A stretch of 64,000 nucleotides of DNA. Source: an uncultured Bacilli bacterium (GTDB lineage Bacteria > Bacillota_I > Bacilli_A > RF39 > UBA660). Below, one piece after another: positions 33,774-43,209 of the stretch. Where the stretch lies: assembly GCA_934131005.1 (NCBI GenBank), contig CAKOYV010000002.1, positions 1 through 64,000 of the forward strand. The letters are read 5' to 3'. The first letter of the stretch is position 1, and each line of letters starts with the position of its first letter. The position numbers and the translations under genes are program-made. The notes under the pieces were generated by a model. That model did no database searches. It had not been told where the DNA came from and was given only the letters and a program-made list of their open reading frames with translations.

Positions 33774-34814
33774 ATGAAAACAGATGATTTTGATTTTTAT
33801 TTGCCCGAAGAATTAATTGCTCAACATCCAATTGCTAAAAGAGATAATTCTAAATTAATGATTTTAAACAAAAAAACAGGTGCTATTAAACACGAACATT
33901 TTCATAACATTATAAATTATTTAAATAAAGGAGATGTCTTAGTATTAAATGATACCAAAGTCCTACCAGCCCGTCTAATAGGTGAAAAAGAAGAAACAAA
34001 GGCTCATATAGAATTATTACTACTAAAGCATAATGATAGCGATAAAGCTTGTTGGGAATGTTTAGTAAAACCTGCTAAAAGAGTAAAAGTAGGAACCATT
34101 ATCACTTTTGGTGATGGCTTATTAAAAGCTAAATGTACTAAAATAGGAGACGAAGGTATTAGAGAAGTTAAATTTATCTACAATGGCGTTTTTTATGAAA
34201 TATTAGATAAATTAGGAACTATGCCTCTTCCTCCTTATATTAAAGAAAAACTAAAAGATAAAGATAGATACCAAACTGTTTATGCTAAAAATATTGGAAG
34301 TGCTGCCGCTCCTACTGCTGGCCTACATTTTACAAAAGAATTATTACAAAAAATAAAAGATAAAGGCATAGAAATTTGCTATATAACCCTGCACGTAGGA
34401 CTAGGTACTTTTCGTCCTGTTAATGTCTCAGATGTAACCAAACATAAAATGCATTCTGAATATTACAGTATGTCAAAAGAAGTAGCCCATAAATTAAATC
34501 AAGCTAAAGACGAAAAAAGACGAATTATAGCCGTTGGTACTACTAGTACTAGAACCCTAGAAACTATTATGACCAAATATAATAAATTTACAGAATGTAC
34601 AGGAAATACAGATATTTTTATCTATCCAGGTTATAAATACAAGGCTATTGACGGATTAATTACTAATTTTCATCTTCCTAAATCAACTCTTATCATGTTA
34701 GTAAGCGCCTTTAGCTCTAAAGAAATAATAATGAACGCTTATAAAGAGGCTGTTAATAACCATTATCGTTTCTTCTCTTTTGGCGACTCTATGTTCATCG
34801 AAAAAGAAAAATAA
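33774..34814 (+). CDS. queA: S-adenosylmethionine:tRNA ribosyltransferase-isomerase
   Basis: Protein of 346 residues, full length. QueA moves the ribosyl part of SAM onto preQ1 in tRNA position 34 to form epoxyqueuosine. Conserved blocks: [14 protein letters not shown] (start), [12 protein letters not shown] (~57-68), the [13 protein letters not shown] signature (~177-189), [15 protein letters not shown] [11 protein letters not shown] (~203-213) and [14 protein letters not shown] near the end. AAGGAGG (33758-33764) precedes the ATG. No other queuosine genes occur in the window, so the organism may salvage the precursor. Confidence 0.95.
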   Translation: MKTDDFDFYLPEELIAQHPIAKRDNSKLMILNKKTGAIKHEHFHNIINYLNKGDVLVLNDTKVLPARLIGEKEETKAHIELLLLKHNDSDKACWECLVKPAKRVKVGTIITFGDGLLKAKCTKIGDEGIREVKFIYNGVFYEILDKLGTMPLPPYIKEKLKDKDRYQTVYAKNIGSAAAPTAGLHFTKELLQKIKDKGIEICYITLHVGLGTFRPVNVSDVTKHKMHSEYYSMSKEVAHKLNQAKDEKRRIIAVGTTSTRTLETIMTKYNKFTECTGNTDIFIYPGYKYKAIDGLITNFHLPKSTLIMLVSAFSSKEIIMNAYKEAVNNHYRFFSFGDSMFIEKEK

Positions 34815-34885
34815 AAAAATTTCTCCTAAAAAAAAGGAAATTGGACTTTTATGTAGAATATTAATATATAGAGGGTGATATTTAT

Positions 34886-36628
34886 ATGGCCTATATTGAT
34901 GAAGCAACCATAAATGCAATCAGAAGAAAACATCCCATTAAAGAAATAGTCGAAAGATACGTCCCACTAACTAGAAAAGGGGAGGATTATTGGGGCTTAT
35001 GTCCCTTTCACCCCGATAACAATGCCTCTATGAGCGTCTCAACTAAACTAGATATGTTCCAGTGTTTTGCTTGCCATAAAGCAGGTAATGTCTTTAATTT
35101 TATAGCAAATATTGAAAACATTGGCTATGGAGATGCCATTAGATTATTAGCAAAAGAAGATGGCTATGAAGTACAAGCTATTAAAAGTAATAATAGTATT
35201 CACGAAAAAGATTACGAAATAATTAATCTTGCTAACAAATTTTATCAAAATACTCTAAATAGTGCTTTAGGTAATAATGCTATTAAATATTTAAGTGATA
35301 GAAAAATTGATAGAGAAACTATAAAAAAATTCGACTTAGGACTATCAGCCTCTAGACAACCCATAACTCCATTTCTCTTAAACAAATATGACTTAAATGA
35401 TTTAATAGACCTAGGACTTAGTAATACTAATCAAAAAGATGTTTTTAATGACCGAATTATGATTCCAATTCATGATTTAAATGGTAATCCAATCGGTTTC
35501 GGAGGCCGAATTTATCAAACAAAAGATTCAAGTAAATACATAAACACTAAAGCAACTCGTATTTTTGATAAAAGTCGTATTCTCTATAATTATCACAGAG
35601 CTCACAATAAATTAAATAAAGATTCTTCGATAATTATTATGGAAGGTTATTTTGATGTCATAAGAGCTAGTACCATTGGAGTAAACAATTGTGTAGCTCC
35701 TATGGGAACCTCTCTTACAACTAAGCATATAAAAATCTTAAAAAAAATAACCAATACTATTATTTTATGTTTTGATGGGGATGATGCCGGTAAAGAAGCC
35801 ACTATAAGAGCCATTCCTCTACTAGAACAAGAACATATCAACACCAAAATCATCCGCTTAGATGAAAAAGACCCTGATGAGTACATCATAAAAAGAGGCA
35901 AAGAAGCCTTCTTAAACCAAGTAAATAACCCAATGAACGTCATGGATTTTAAAATGCAAGTACTAAAAGAAAACAAAAATTTAAATGATACCAAAGAAAT
36001 AAGCAATTACTTAGATGAAATTATTAAAGAATTAACTAAAGAAAACGACGAATTTATAATTGAATTAACACTAAAAAAATTAGAAAATAAATTTAATATA
36101 ACTTATAATAGCTTAAAAGAAAGATTTCTAAAATATAAAACTACTACTAAACAACAAAATAGAAAAATAGAAAATCAACATTCTAGTATAAATAATCAAA
36201 AAACACCACCTAATAAGTATAGACAAGCTACAAATAATTTGTTATACTATATGATTGTAGCACCAGAAATTGTCGATTATGCTGAAAAAGAAGTAATAAG
36301 GATTGTAAATGATAAAAAAAGACGTTTATTTAACGAAATAATATATTACTACCATAAGTATGGAAAAATAATAATCGCTGATTTCACTAGTTATTTAACA
36401 ACAAAAACAAACGTTGCTGATATATTCTTAGAAATTCTAAACTCAAATTTAAAAAAAGAATTTACTAAAGAAGAAATAAATGACTATATAAAATGTGTAA
36501 ACGAATATTACGAAGTAAGTAAAGTAGAAAAATTAAAGCTTGAACTTAATTGCGAAACTGATCCCATGAAACAAGCTAGTATCTTAAATGAAATAATGAA
36601 GATAAGAGGAGTGAATAATAATGATTGA
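34886..36628 (+). CDS. dnaG: DNA primase
   Basis: Protein of 580 residues. N-terminal CHC2 zinc ribbon with Cys39, His42, Cys60 and Cys63 (CPFHPDN...CFACH), RNA polymerase core with [20 protein letters not shown] (~190-209), TOPRIM with [10 protein letters not shown] and [12 protein letters not shown] (~250-300), and a C-terminal helicase-binding region. DnaG makes RNA primers for replication. GAGGGTGAT precedes the ATG. It overlaps rpoD by eight bases and so heads the macromolecular-synthesis operon dnaG-rpoD-trmK; no rpsU is present in front, unlike Proteobacteria. Confidence 0.95.
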   Translation: MAYIDEATINAIRRKHPIKEIVERYVPLTRKGEDYWGLCPFHPDNNASMSVSTKLDMFQCFACHKAGNVFNFIANIENIGYGDAIRLLAKEDGYEVQAIKSNNSIHEKDYEIINLANKFYQNTLNSALGNNAIKYLSDRKIDRETIKKFDLGLSASRQPITPFLLNKYDLNDLIDLGLSNTNQKDVFNDRIMIPIHDLNGNPIGFGGRIYQTKDSSKYINTKATRIFDKSRILYNYHRAHNKLNKDSSIIIMEGYFDVIRASTIGVNNCVAPMGTSLTTKHIKILKKITNTIILCFDGDDAGKEATIRAIPLLEQEHINTKIIRLDEKDPDEYIIKRGKEAFLNQVNNPMNVMDFKMQVLKENKNLNDTKEISNYLDEIIKELTKENDEFIIELTLKKLENKFNITYNSLKERFLKYKTTTKQQNRKIENQHSSINNQKTPPNKYRQATNNLLYYMIVAPEIVDYAEKEVIRIVNDKKRRLFNEIIYYYHKYGKIIIADFTSYLTTKTNVADIFLEILNSNLKKEFTKEEINDYIKCVNEYYEVSKVEKLKLELNCETDPMKQASILNEIMKIRGVNNND

Positions 36629-37721
36629 AGAAATAAAAAGTTTCGATTCAAGAAAAAAAGAATTATTAAAAAAAGGAAAAGAAAAAGGATTTATTACATA
36701 CGAAGAATTAGCTAATGGTTTAAAAGGATTAGAAGTAGATTCAGATTCTCTAGATGAGTTATATAATTCCTTAATTGAGAATAATATTGAAATAGTAACG
36801 GACGAATCTGAAGTAGGACATGAAGAAGAAGAAAACGGTGGGGGAGACATTGAAGAAATTTTAAAAGACAATACCATTGCCAAAGAAATATCTATAAATG
36901 ACCCTGTTAGAATGTATTTAAAAGAAATTGGTCGTATAAGCTTATTATCTTTAGAAGAAGAAACTGCATTATCTGAAAGAATTGCTGCTGGCGATGAAGA
37001 GGCTAAAAATCTCTTAGCTGAATCAAATCTACGTCTTGTAGTAAGTATTGCTAAAAGATACGTTGGACGTGGAATGTTATTCTTAGACCTTATCCAAGAA
37101 GGAAATATTGGTCTTATGAAAGCCGTTGAAAAATTTGATGCTAATAAAGGATATAAATTTTCAACTTATGCAACATGGTGGATTCGTCAAGCTATAACTA
37201 GAGCAATCGCTGATCAAGCCCGTACAATTAGAGTTCCAGTTCATATGGTTGAAACAATCAACAAATTATCTCGTTTCCAACGTCAGTTAACACTAGAATT
37301 AAATAGAGAACCAACCGATGCCGAACTTGCTAAGAAAATGGGAATGCCTGTTGAAAAAATAAGAGAAGTAATAAAAATAGCTCAGGACCCTGTTTCATTA
37401 GAAACTCCAATCGGTGAAGAAGACGATTCTCATTTAGGGGATTTTGTTAAAGATGAAAGAAGCATGTCTCCAGAGGATTATACAATCCATGAAATGTTAA
37501 AAGATGAAATAAGCGATATTCTTCTAACATTAACGGAAAGAGAAGAACAAGTTTTAAGACTAAGATTTGGACTAGATGACGGTTCTTGTAAAACTCTAGA
37601 AGAAGTAGGCCAAATGTTTGGTGTCACTAGAGAAAGAATTAGACAAATAGAAGCCAAAGCCTTAAGAAAATTACGTCATCCATCTCGTAGTAGAAAATTA
37701 AAGGACTTTTTAAATGATTAA
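36621..37721 (+). CDS. rpoD: RNA polymerase primary sigma factor
   Basis: Protein of 366 residues, the short SigA type. A reduced region 1.1 (~1-55) is followed by an acidic spacer, region 1.2 ([16 protein letters not shown]), region 2 with [34 protein letters not shown] and the -10 binding helix [13 protein letters not shown], region 3.0 with [12 protein letters not shown], and region 4 with the -35 helix [22 protein letters not shown]. The HxxE of region 3.0, which reads the extended -10 TG, is intact, matching the large number of TGnTATAAT promoters seen here. It overlaps both dnaG and trmK by eight bases. Confidence 0.97.
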   Translation: MIEEIKSFDSRKKELLKKGKEKGFITYEELANGLKGLEVDSDSLDELYNSLIENNIEIVTDESEVGHEEEENGGGDIEEILKDNTIAKEISINDPVRMYLKEIGRISLLSLEEETALSERIAAGDEEAKNLLAESNLRLVVSIAKRYVGRGMLFLDLIQEGNIGLMKAVEKFDANKGYKFSTYATWWIRQAITRAIADQARTIRVPVHMVETINKLSRFQRQLTLELNREPTDAELAKKMGMPVEKIREVIKIAQDPVSLETPIGEEDDSHLGDFVKDERSMSPEDYTIHEMLKDEISDILLTLTEREEQVLRLRFGLDDGSCKTLEEVGQMFGVTRERIRQIEAKALRKLRHPSRSRKLKDFLND

Positions 37722-38391
37722 AATATCTAAAAGATTAGCTAGTATCGCTTCTTACGTAGAAGATGATGCTAGCCTTATTGATATAGGATGTGATCACGGC
37801 TTATTAGACATTTATCTTTACCAAACTAAAAAAAATATCAAAATAATTGCTAGTGATGTAAATCAAAACGCTCTAAATAATGCCATCAAAAATATTAAAA
37901 AATATAGATTACAAGATAAAATAAAAACCACCTTATCAAACGGATTAGATAACATTAACACCAAAGATATAGATACTATTATTATATCAGGCATGGGTTC
38001 TCATACCATTACTGGAATTCTCTACAGTAATCTAAATAAACTTAAAAATATTCAAACATTAATTCTCCAAAGCAATAATGATTTAGATTTTTTAAGATAT
38101 AAAATCACTAAAATAGGCTATTATATTGAAAATGAAACCTTAGTAAAAGATCAAGGCATTATTTATACTGTCATAAAATTCAAAAAAGGACATCGTTTTT
38201 ACAATAAAAAGCAATTATTTTTTGGTCCTTGCCTTATTTTAGAAAATAGCCCTTTATTCCAAGAAAAAAATCAACAAGAATTAAAAAAATTAAAGCAATT
38301 TTACCCTCTTATACCAAAAAATCATTTTCATCATCGTCTAAATACTTATATAAAAATACGGCACTATCAAAAAATTAATCAGTCAAAATAA
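37714..38391 (+). CDS. trmK: tRNA (adenine(22)-N1)-methyltransferase
   Basis: Protein of 225 residues. Rossmann-type SAM-binding site [15 protein letters not shown] (~22-36), acidic loop [12 protein letters not shown] (~47-58), and the family motif [11 protein letters not shown] (~90-100) with the LQSNND segment after it. TrmK methylates A22 in the D-arm of tRNAs of Gram-positive bacteria. It follows rpoD with an eight-base overlap, the same order as in Bacillus. The stop codon sits in the loop of the terminator at 38377-38406. The usual partner, a Nif3-like gene, is not next to it. Confidence 0.92.
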   Translation: MIKISKRLASIASYVEDDASLIDIGCDHGLLDIYLYQTKKNIKIIASDVNQNALNNAIKNIKKYRLQDKIKTTLSNGLDNINTKDIDTIIISGMGSHTITGILYSNLNKLKNIQTLILQSNNDLDFLRYKITKIGYYIENETLVKDQGIIYTVIKFKKGHRFYNKKQLFFGPCLILENSPLFQEKNQQELKKLKQFYPLIPKNHFHHRLNTYIKIRHYQKINQSK

Positions 38392-38406
38392 CGATTGATT
38401 TTTTTT
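38377..38406 (+). terminator. terminator of dnaG-rpoD-trmK operon, spanning the stop codon
   Basis: Eight-pair stem (38377-38384 with 38393-38400), TAA stop (38389-38391) in the loop, T-run 38399-38406. Confidence 0.8.
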
Positions 38407-38456
38407 CTTTAGTTTTTAACCAAAAGTTAAATAATTAGCGAAAACATTATTAAATA

Positions 38457-38485
38457 TTGCTTTTTTTTATGATATGTGCTATAAT
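38457..38485 (+). promoter_or_regulatory. promoter of gene at 38516
   Basis: TTGCTT (38457-38462), 17-base spacer, TATAAT (38480-38485) with TG at 38477-38478. Confidence 0.75.
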
Positions 38486-38515
38486 ACAAAGCCAAAGAAA
38501 TGAGGTGATAATGCT

Positions 38516-39115
38516 ATGAATTACACTTTACCATTCTATGGACTAGCTGGAACAATTTCAACAATAACAGAAGATGACAAACATTATATAGTAACTCGCT
38601 ATGGCAAAGACATTCGCGAAGATAAAACAAAATTACTAATTCGTAAATCAAATGCTAGTTATAAAGAACTTATGGAAAATTATTATGATGATTTAAAAAC
38701 TTATTTAGAAGTAGGAAGTAATAGATATTCAACTTATAAAAAAGCATCATCAACTATTTCTGCAAATTCAAATATGCCAATAATTTTAAGATCACTTGCT
38801 ATTATCATGATATCCTTATCTGTACCATTATTATTAACCCACGAAGCCTTAGGATACATCGGTGTAGTTCTAGACGTATTATCTATCCCAACATCAGGAT
38901 TAGCTATTAAATTAACTACTCTAGAAAAAAAAGAAAAACAAAGAAAACAATTTATAAAAAAATATGATAATTATCAAAGAGAATTCAAAATGCTAACATC
39001 AAATCTAGAAATCCAAAAAACAAAAGATACGACTAAATATAATGGCCTAGAACAAAGTAAAAACACCCCCATAAGGGAGTTAAGCAAAACTTTAAGTCGC
39101 AAAAAAGCAGCATAA
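38516..39115 (+). CDS. membrane protein with cytosolic tail, unknown
   Basis: Protein of 199 residues that I do not recognise. Two membrane helices close together (~88-106 and ~110-130) form a hairpin; the N-terminal ~85 residues and the C-terminal ~68 residues, rich in lysine, are both likely cytosolic. The tail contains a helical charged segment (TTLEKKEKQRKQFIKKYDNYQREFKML) that may form a coiled coil. GAGGTGATAATGCT precedes the ATG; an ATG five bases upstream is out of frame and closes at once. It is a single-gene unit followed by the 46-base palindrome at 39131. Confidence 0.65.
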   Translation: MNYTLPFYGLAGTISTITEDDKHYIVTRYGKDIREDKTKLLIRKSNASYKELMENYYDDLKTYLEVGSNRYSTYKKASSTISANSNMPIILRSLAIIMISLSVPLLLTHEALGYIGVVLDVLSIPTSGLAIKLTTLEKKEKQRKQFIKKYDNYQREFKMLTSNLEIQKTKDTTKYNGLEQSKNTPIRELSKTLSRKKAA

Positions 39116-39130
39116 AATATTAATTGAATC

Positions 39131-39176
39131 TGAATGTAGTTTACAAAAATATATATATTTTTGTAAACTACATTCA
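39131..39176. repeat. 46-base perfect palindrome
   Basis: Positions 39131-39153 are the exact reverse complement of 39154-39176, with no loop. It lies 15 bases after one gene and about six bases upstream of the presumed -35 region of the next. No T-run follows it, so it is not a standard terminator in either direction; it could be a processing hairpin, an operator or a cruciform-forming site. Confidence 0.9.
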
Positions 39177-39182
39177 CCTGCA

Positions 39183-39211
39183 TTTTCAATTAACTAAAAA
39201 AATGTTATCAT
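39183..39211 (+). promoter_or_regulatory. candidate promoter of gene at 39237
   Basis: TTTTCA (39183-39188), 17-base spacer, TATCAT (39206-39211) with TG at 39203-39204. Confidence 0.5.
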
Positions 39212-39236
39212 TTATAACAGGAAAGGAGTGAATCAA

Positions 39237-39803
39237 ATGAAAAAAACAAATTTTATAATTTTACTATTAATAATTATAATTACTATTCTAGGTGCTTTAT
39301 GTTGGAGCTTCGCATCAGGAACTATCAATTTTAATAGTAATACACAAAAATCTTCAGAATCTCAAGAAAATACTCAAAATAAAAAAACTACTACTAATAA
39401 AGACAATAAAGTTCAAACTAAAGAAGTAAGATATTACCAAACAGAGTATTATTATACCCAAGATAGCAAAATATTACAAGAAATAGAATTATTGACCGAT
39501 GGAACATTTAATTATTATGAAGGATATTCAAATCAAAATGAAGATTATCAATCATCATCATTAGTAGTTGGGAAGCCATTATATACAGGCACTTATGTAG
39601 AAACAAGTTCCAATATTAAATTAAATATGCAACTTCAAACTGGTAATGATAATACTTGTAATTCCAATATAGCTGGTAAATATGCTTGTACCAAAGAGAT
39701 GAATTTCACTATTAATGATAATCATTCTATTACAAATATAACAGATACCCCCAATCAAGCTTTTAAAGTAATTTCCAAAGAAGAAGCAAAATTTATAAAC
39801 TAA
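39237..39803 (+). CDS. exported or membrane-anchored protein, unknown
   Basis: Protein of 188 residues. MKK plus a strong hydrophobic helix (~4-27) acts as signal-anchor; a polar Ser/Asn/Gln/Lys linker (~32-62) follows, then a ~125-residue beta-rich domain (QTEYYYTQDSKILQEIELLTDGTFNYYEGYS...) with two cysteines (CNSNIAGKYAC) placed for a disulphide. No known family recognised. AAAGGAGTG precedes ATG 39237; the in-frame GTG at 39228 is part of that site. Terminated by a hairpin shared with the convergent gene. Confidence 0.65.
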   Translation: MKKTNFIILLLIIIITILGALCWSFASGTINFNSNTQKSSESQENTQNKKTTTNKDNKVQTKEVRYYQTEYYYTQDSKILQEIELLTDGTFNYYEGYSNQNEDYQSSSLVVGKPLYTGTYVETSSNIKLNMQLQTGNDNTCNSNIAGKYACTKEMNFTINDNHSITNITDTPNQAFKVISKEEAKFIN

Positions 39804-39837
39804 AAAATCTCTCATACTTGATATGAGAATTTTTTTA
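39802..39837. terminator. bidirectional terminator
   Basis: Stem TCTCATA (39810-39816) with TATGAGA (39822-39828), A-run on the left (39802-39808) and T-run on the right (39830-39836). It serves the plus-strand gene ending at 39803 and the minus-strand gene ending at 39844. Confidence 0.75.
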
Positions 39838-39843
39838 TACTAA

Positions 39844-40200
39844 TTAATCATCCTTTTTATGATTAATTCCAAACATACTACTAAGAATACTAACAAGCAT
39901 AATAATTAAATAATAAACTAATGCCTTAACCTCAAAAGTCTTTGATATTAAACTAATTAGCAAAAAAACAAAAACAATACTTCCTCCAAATTTCGCTCCC
40001 TCTAAATAACCATTCTTTACACTCTTTTTACCAAGTAAATAACTAAATATCATAACTCCAAGTATTAATAATAAAAATTTCAAAATCCTAATAAATCCCA
40101 TTCCAAATAATTTAAAATAATTAAAAATAGTTAAAAGTAAAATAGCTACTAATAAATACGCAAAAAAATAACCAAGAGAAATAAATAACTTTTTAATCAC
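39844..40200 (-). CDS. YrzE/TIGR04086-type membrane protein
   Basis: Protein of 118 residues with four membrane helices (~8-28, ~36-56, ~70-87, ~92-110) and short loops, one carrying GKKSVKNGYLEGAKFG. The length, helix pattern and the YLEGAKFG loop agree with the TIGR04086/YrzE group of Firmicute membrane proteins, whose function is unknown. The start is GTG at 40200 following AGGTGA (40211-40206); the first in-frame GTG (40209) is inside that site. It is convergent with the gene at 39237 and divergent from the DUF421 gene. Confidence 0.65.
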   Translation of the reverse strand: MIKKLFISLGYFFAYLLVAILLLTIFNYFKLFGMGFIRILKFLLLILGVMIFSYLLGKKSVKNGYLEGAKFGGSIVFVFLLISLISKTFEVKALVYYLIIMLVSILSSMFGINHKKDD

Positions 40201-40271
40201 AAATATCACCTAATAAATAATATGATTGTATAAAATAAATTATAATACAAATAATATACTTAGGTGATAAT

Positions 40272-40922
40272 ATGGATTTATTAATGATAGCATTGCGTAC
40301 ATTATTCTTCTACTTTTTTATATTCGTAGTTTATCGTATAATGGGAAAAAGAGAAGTAGGGCAGTTAGGTATAATTGATTTAATAGTCTCAATTTTAATA
40401 GCAGAATTAGTTGTTATAAGCATCGAGGACTATAACAATAATATTTTCAAATCAATAATCCCCATAATAACACTCCTAATTCTTCAAGTCTCTCTAGCAC
40501 TATTAACACTAAAAAAGCCAAAATTTAGAGCTTTTTTAGATGGAAATCCCTCAGTTATAATAAAAGAGGGTAAAGTAAATTATAAAGAAATGATAAAACA
40601 AAAATATAATTTAGAAGATTTACTAGTTCAATTAAGAGAAAAAGGCTACCGCAGCATTGAAGAAATAGAATATGCCATTTTAGAAAATAACGGCACTTTA
40701 TCAGTATTTCCTTATCAAAACAAATTAAAGAAAAAAACGCCTATGCCACTTCCTATAATTCTAGATGGTAGTATTCAAAAAGAAACTCTAAAACTAATTA
40801 ATAAAGATGAAGAATGGTTAAAAGAAATGCTTAAAAGTAAAAAAATTAAATTAGAAACTATTTTTTATGCTTTTTATAAAGATAAAAATGTTTTTATTAT
40901 CAAGGACGATGATTTGTTATAA
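40272..40922 (+). CDS. DUF421 (YetF/YrbG-like) membrane protein
   Basis: Protein of 216 residues. Three N-terminal helices (~5-24, ~32-50, ~62-80) hold the motif VVYRIMGKREVGQLGIIDLIVSI, and the cytosolic part has FLDGNPSVIIKEGKVNYKEM and LEDLLVQLREKGYRSIEEIEYAILENNGTLSVFP, both typical of DUF421. Bacillus YetF-type proteins form membrane-bound oligomers of unclear role, in spore formers often linked to germination or stress. Short 62-base gap to the divergent neighbour, AGGTGATAAT before the ATG, and TATAAT at 40241-40246. Confidence 0.88.
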   Translation: MDLLMIALRTLFFYFFIFVVYRIMGKREVGQLGIIDLIVSILIAELVVISIEDYNNNIFKSIIPIITLLILQVSLALLTLKKPKFRAFLDGNPSVIIKEGKVNYKEMIKQKYNLEDLLVQLREKGYRSIEEIEYAILENNGTLSVFPYQNKLKKKTPMPLPIILDGSIQKETLKLINKDEEWLKEMLKSKKIKLETIFYAFYKDKNVFIIKDDDLL

Positions 40923-40929
40923 CTAACTC

Positions 40930-40958
40930 TTGTAATTATTCTCCTTTTATTATATAAT
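40930..40958 (+). promoter_or_regulatory. promoter of surface protein gene at 40984
   Basis: TTGTAA (40930-40935), 17-base spacer, TATAAT (40953-40958). AGGAGGGG follows. Confidence 0.65.
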
Positions 40959-40983
40959 TAAACTAATAATAGGAGGGGAATAA

Positions 40984-42534
40984 ATGAACGCTAAAAGATT
41001 AATTATAACAAGTCTTTTTTCAATAACACTAGTCTGTCTCTTACTAATAGGCACCACTTATTCAATTTTTACAACAGGTTCCGTCGAAGAGAATGCTAAT
41101 GTATACAAAACAGGCTCCTTAGATATAACATATACAATCGATGATAATAATATAAAATTAGAAAGTAATATTCCGACTTCCAAAGAAGAGGCAATTTATA
41201 TAAAACCATATCGCTTAACTGTTACAAATAAAGGTAATATAGCTTATAAATTTAATATTATCTTAAACAATACAACAGCAACTACTTCTATTAATCCCAA
41301 ATATATAATGACTCAAGTTGGTACAGAAGATGCTACTAGATTATCAGAGCACGCTAATAATATCTTAAAAGAAAATATCATCATTAAAGCAGGCGAAGAA
41401 GTAAATATTGATACTAGAATATTTTTAAGCTCTGATATACCAAATAGTGAAATTGGCAAAAACTTCACAGCCTCACTATCTCTAGACGGCGTTGCAGCTA
41501 GTAATGATGAAGATAATAATTCAAAAAATTCTTCCCTAACAGCTAATTATATCGCAAAGCACTCCATAATTGACTTAAAAGATGCTATTAGTGATAAAGA
41601 TAGAGATTATACCAAAAACACCCCAAGTGATAAAACTCTATATTATACAGCTGATGCTAAAGAATATGGTGAAAACTCTAAAAAAATATATTATTACGCT
41701 GGAAACTATAATCAAGTAAATAATTGGGTTATCTTCGCCAAAAACTCATCTAATGTACCCATGTGCTTTAGAATAATTAGAACTACCGAAACAGGTGGAA
41801 CCAAACTAATATATGCAGGAATTGCTAAGAATAATACTTGTGAAAATAACCAAATAACTGGTAATAACCTAACTATCAAAACAAGCAAATATGCAAATAG
41901 TGATAATATTGTAAATACTTTATGGCAAGGACAAAATCCTAATAATTTAGAAGGAAATTTAATCGATTTTAAAAATGTAACTACTAAAGAACTACAAAAT
42001 AGCCTAAAAACTTATAAAGATATTAAAAATTATGATAGTATCGTTAAAAATGAAGTAAGAACGTGGTATTATAATAATATTGTTAATACAGGTTATAAAA
42101 ATTATCTTGAAGAGATGAATTTATGTATTGAAATGGATGATGATATTGCTAGTCAAAATACTAATGCTAACATTTATTTTAATAATTCATTAAGAAATAA
42201 TAATCATCCTAGTTATAAATGTAGTCAAGATAATCAAATAAAGTCCAAATATGGCCTAATAACAGCATCAGAAGCTATCTATACTGGACTAACTCTAAAT
42301 GACGATGTAAACACCTCAAATTGGCTTCAAAGTGATAATTATTGGACAATATCACCAAGTTATATAACAGCCGACAATAAAGCTTACCTAAATTATATAG
42401 ACAAAACCTCAAAACTAAAATCTGCACTCCCAACAACCAATCTAGGTATTCGTCCAGTCATTACCTTAAAACCTCAAGTAACCAAAAAATCAGGTGATGG
42501 CTCCATAAATAACCCTTATATAATAGAAAAATAA
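40984..42534 (+). CDS. TasA-like N-terminus surface protein of unknown function
   Basis: Protein of 516 residues. Hydrophobic helix (~8-27) ending in GTTYSIFTTGS, then ENANVYKTGSLDITYTID and TVTNKGNIAYKFNI: the TasA/CalY type of SipW-processed start and beta-sandwich (to ~165). After a polar linker (~168-200) comes a second domain (~200-515) with NWVIFAKNSSNVPMCFRIIRTTETGGTKLIYAG, EVRTWYYNNIVNTGYKNYLEE, YGLITASEAIYTGL and WTISPSY...GIRPVITLKP. I have no name for that domain; Arg/Trp-rich and cysteine pairs (Cys-Cys) suggest an exported binding module. AGGAGGGG precedes the ATG. Together with the protein at 16080 it is one of two SipW-type proteins in the window. Confidence 0.65.
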   Translation: MNAKRLIITSLFSITLVCLLLIGTTYSIFTTGSVEENANVYKTGSLDITYTIDDNNIKLESNIPTSKEEAIYIKPYRLTVTNKGNIAYKFNIILNNTTATTSINPKYIMTQVGTEDATRLSEHANNILKENIIIKAGEEVNIDTRIFLSSDIPNSEIGKNFTASLSLDGVAASNDEDNNSKNSSLTANYIAKHSIIDLKDAISDKDRDYTKNTPSDKTLYYTADAKEYGENSKKIYYYAGNYNQVNNWVIFAKNSSNVPMCFRIIRTTETGGTKLIYAGIAKNNTCENNQITGNNLTIKTSKYANSDNIVNTLWQGQNPNNLEGNLIDFKNVTTKELQNSLKTYKDIKNYDSIVKNEVRTWYYNNIVNTGYKNYLEEMNLCIEMDDDIASQNTNANIYFNNSLRNNNHPSYKCSQDNQIKSKYGLITASEAIYTGLTLNDDVNTSNWLQSDNYWTISPSYITADNKAYLNYIDKTSKLKSALPTTNLGIRPVITLKPQVTKKSGDGSINNPYIIEK

Positions 42535-42547
42535 GTGTAAAACATCA

Positions 42548-42577
42548 AAAGATTACTAATAACAGTAGTCTTTTTTT
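42548..42577 (+). terminator. terminator after surface protein gene
   Basis: Ten-pair stem with one G-T pair (42548-42557 with 42564-42573), loop of six, T-run to 42577. Confidence 0.85.
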
Positions 42578-42585
42578 GTGACTTT

Positions 42586-42594
42586 TGCTATAAT
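42586..42594 (+). promoter_or_regulatory. extended -10 promoter of gene at 42622
   Basis: TGCTATAAT at 42586-42594, directly behind the preceding terminator; the -35 position falls inside the terminator stem and is poor. Confidence 0.6.
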
Positions 42595-42621
42595 TAAATT
42601 AACAATACAAGGAGGTTAGTC

Positions 42622-43179
42622 ATGATAGAAGAAGGAACTACTAAAAATATCATCATCAATTTAATAATAATCATAGTCTTAATAGTAATTATAAGATTAG
42701 TTAAAGGACCATTAAATATAAATACAACTCACAACAACTTAACTTATTCTATTACTATTAGTAATACCCAAATAGATAGATTTAACGTTAAAGAAGAATA
42801 TAAAAGTCCCATCATACCATACTTTATTTATAAAAAAGATATAACTAATTACAATTATAATCTTCATACTAATACTTACTTTTCTAAGCAAGATAAATAT
42901 ATTCTAAAATTTAATATTTATAAATGTTTAAAAGGCGGTAAAGAAATAAGTTGTCCTACAGATAATAATTTTACTAATATCGACAAAAAAGAAATACAAA
43001 CTACTAATAATAATTATAAATTAGTAATAAAATATAACACTAAAGAAATTTATAATGGAAAATTAATAGAAAATATAACCAAATATATAACAAAAACAGG
43101 CGACTATAACATTTCTATTACTGCATCTACAGATAATATTACTAGCAATATAGAATTTACTACTTATATATTTAATTAA
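42622..43179 (+). CDS. membrane-anchored protein, unknown
   Basis: Protein of 185 residues. Short lead, one hydrophobic helix (~10-29), then an extracytoplasmic beta-rich domain (~35-185) with two cysteines (YKCLKGGKEISC). Very rich in Asn, Ile and Lys. Not recognised. AAGGAGG precedes the ATG. It follows the TasA-like protein gene with its own promoter, and converges on the SpoIVB-like gene through a shared terminator. Confidence 0.6.
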   Translation: MIEEGTTKNIIINLIIIIVLIVIIRLVKGPLNINTTHNNLTYSITISNTQIDRFNVKEEYKSPIIPYFIYKKDITNYNYNLHTNTYFSKQDKYILKFNIYKCLKGGKEISCPTDNNFTNIDKKEIQTTNNNYKLVIKYNTKEIYNGKLIENITKYITKTGDYNISITASTDNITSNIEFTTYIFN

Positions 43180-43209
43180 AAAAGACCTATAAATTACTAG
43201 ATCTTTTTT
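43178..43209. terminator. bidirectional terminator between convergent genes
   Basis: Eight plus three base pairs around one mismatch (43178-43189 region with 43198-43209), with A-run on the left arm and T-run on the right. Confidence 0.75.

Noticed and set aside
36584..36883. Minus-strand 99-codon frame over the dnaG-rpoD junction
   Set aside because: Antisense to two certain genes and without family resemblance.
39131..39176. Palindrome as a simple intrinsic terminator
   Set aside because: No T-run follows the hairpin on either strand, and the arms meet without a loop.
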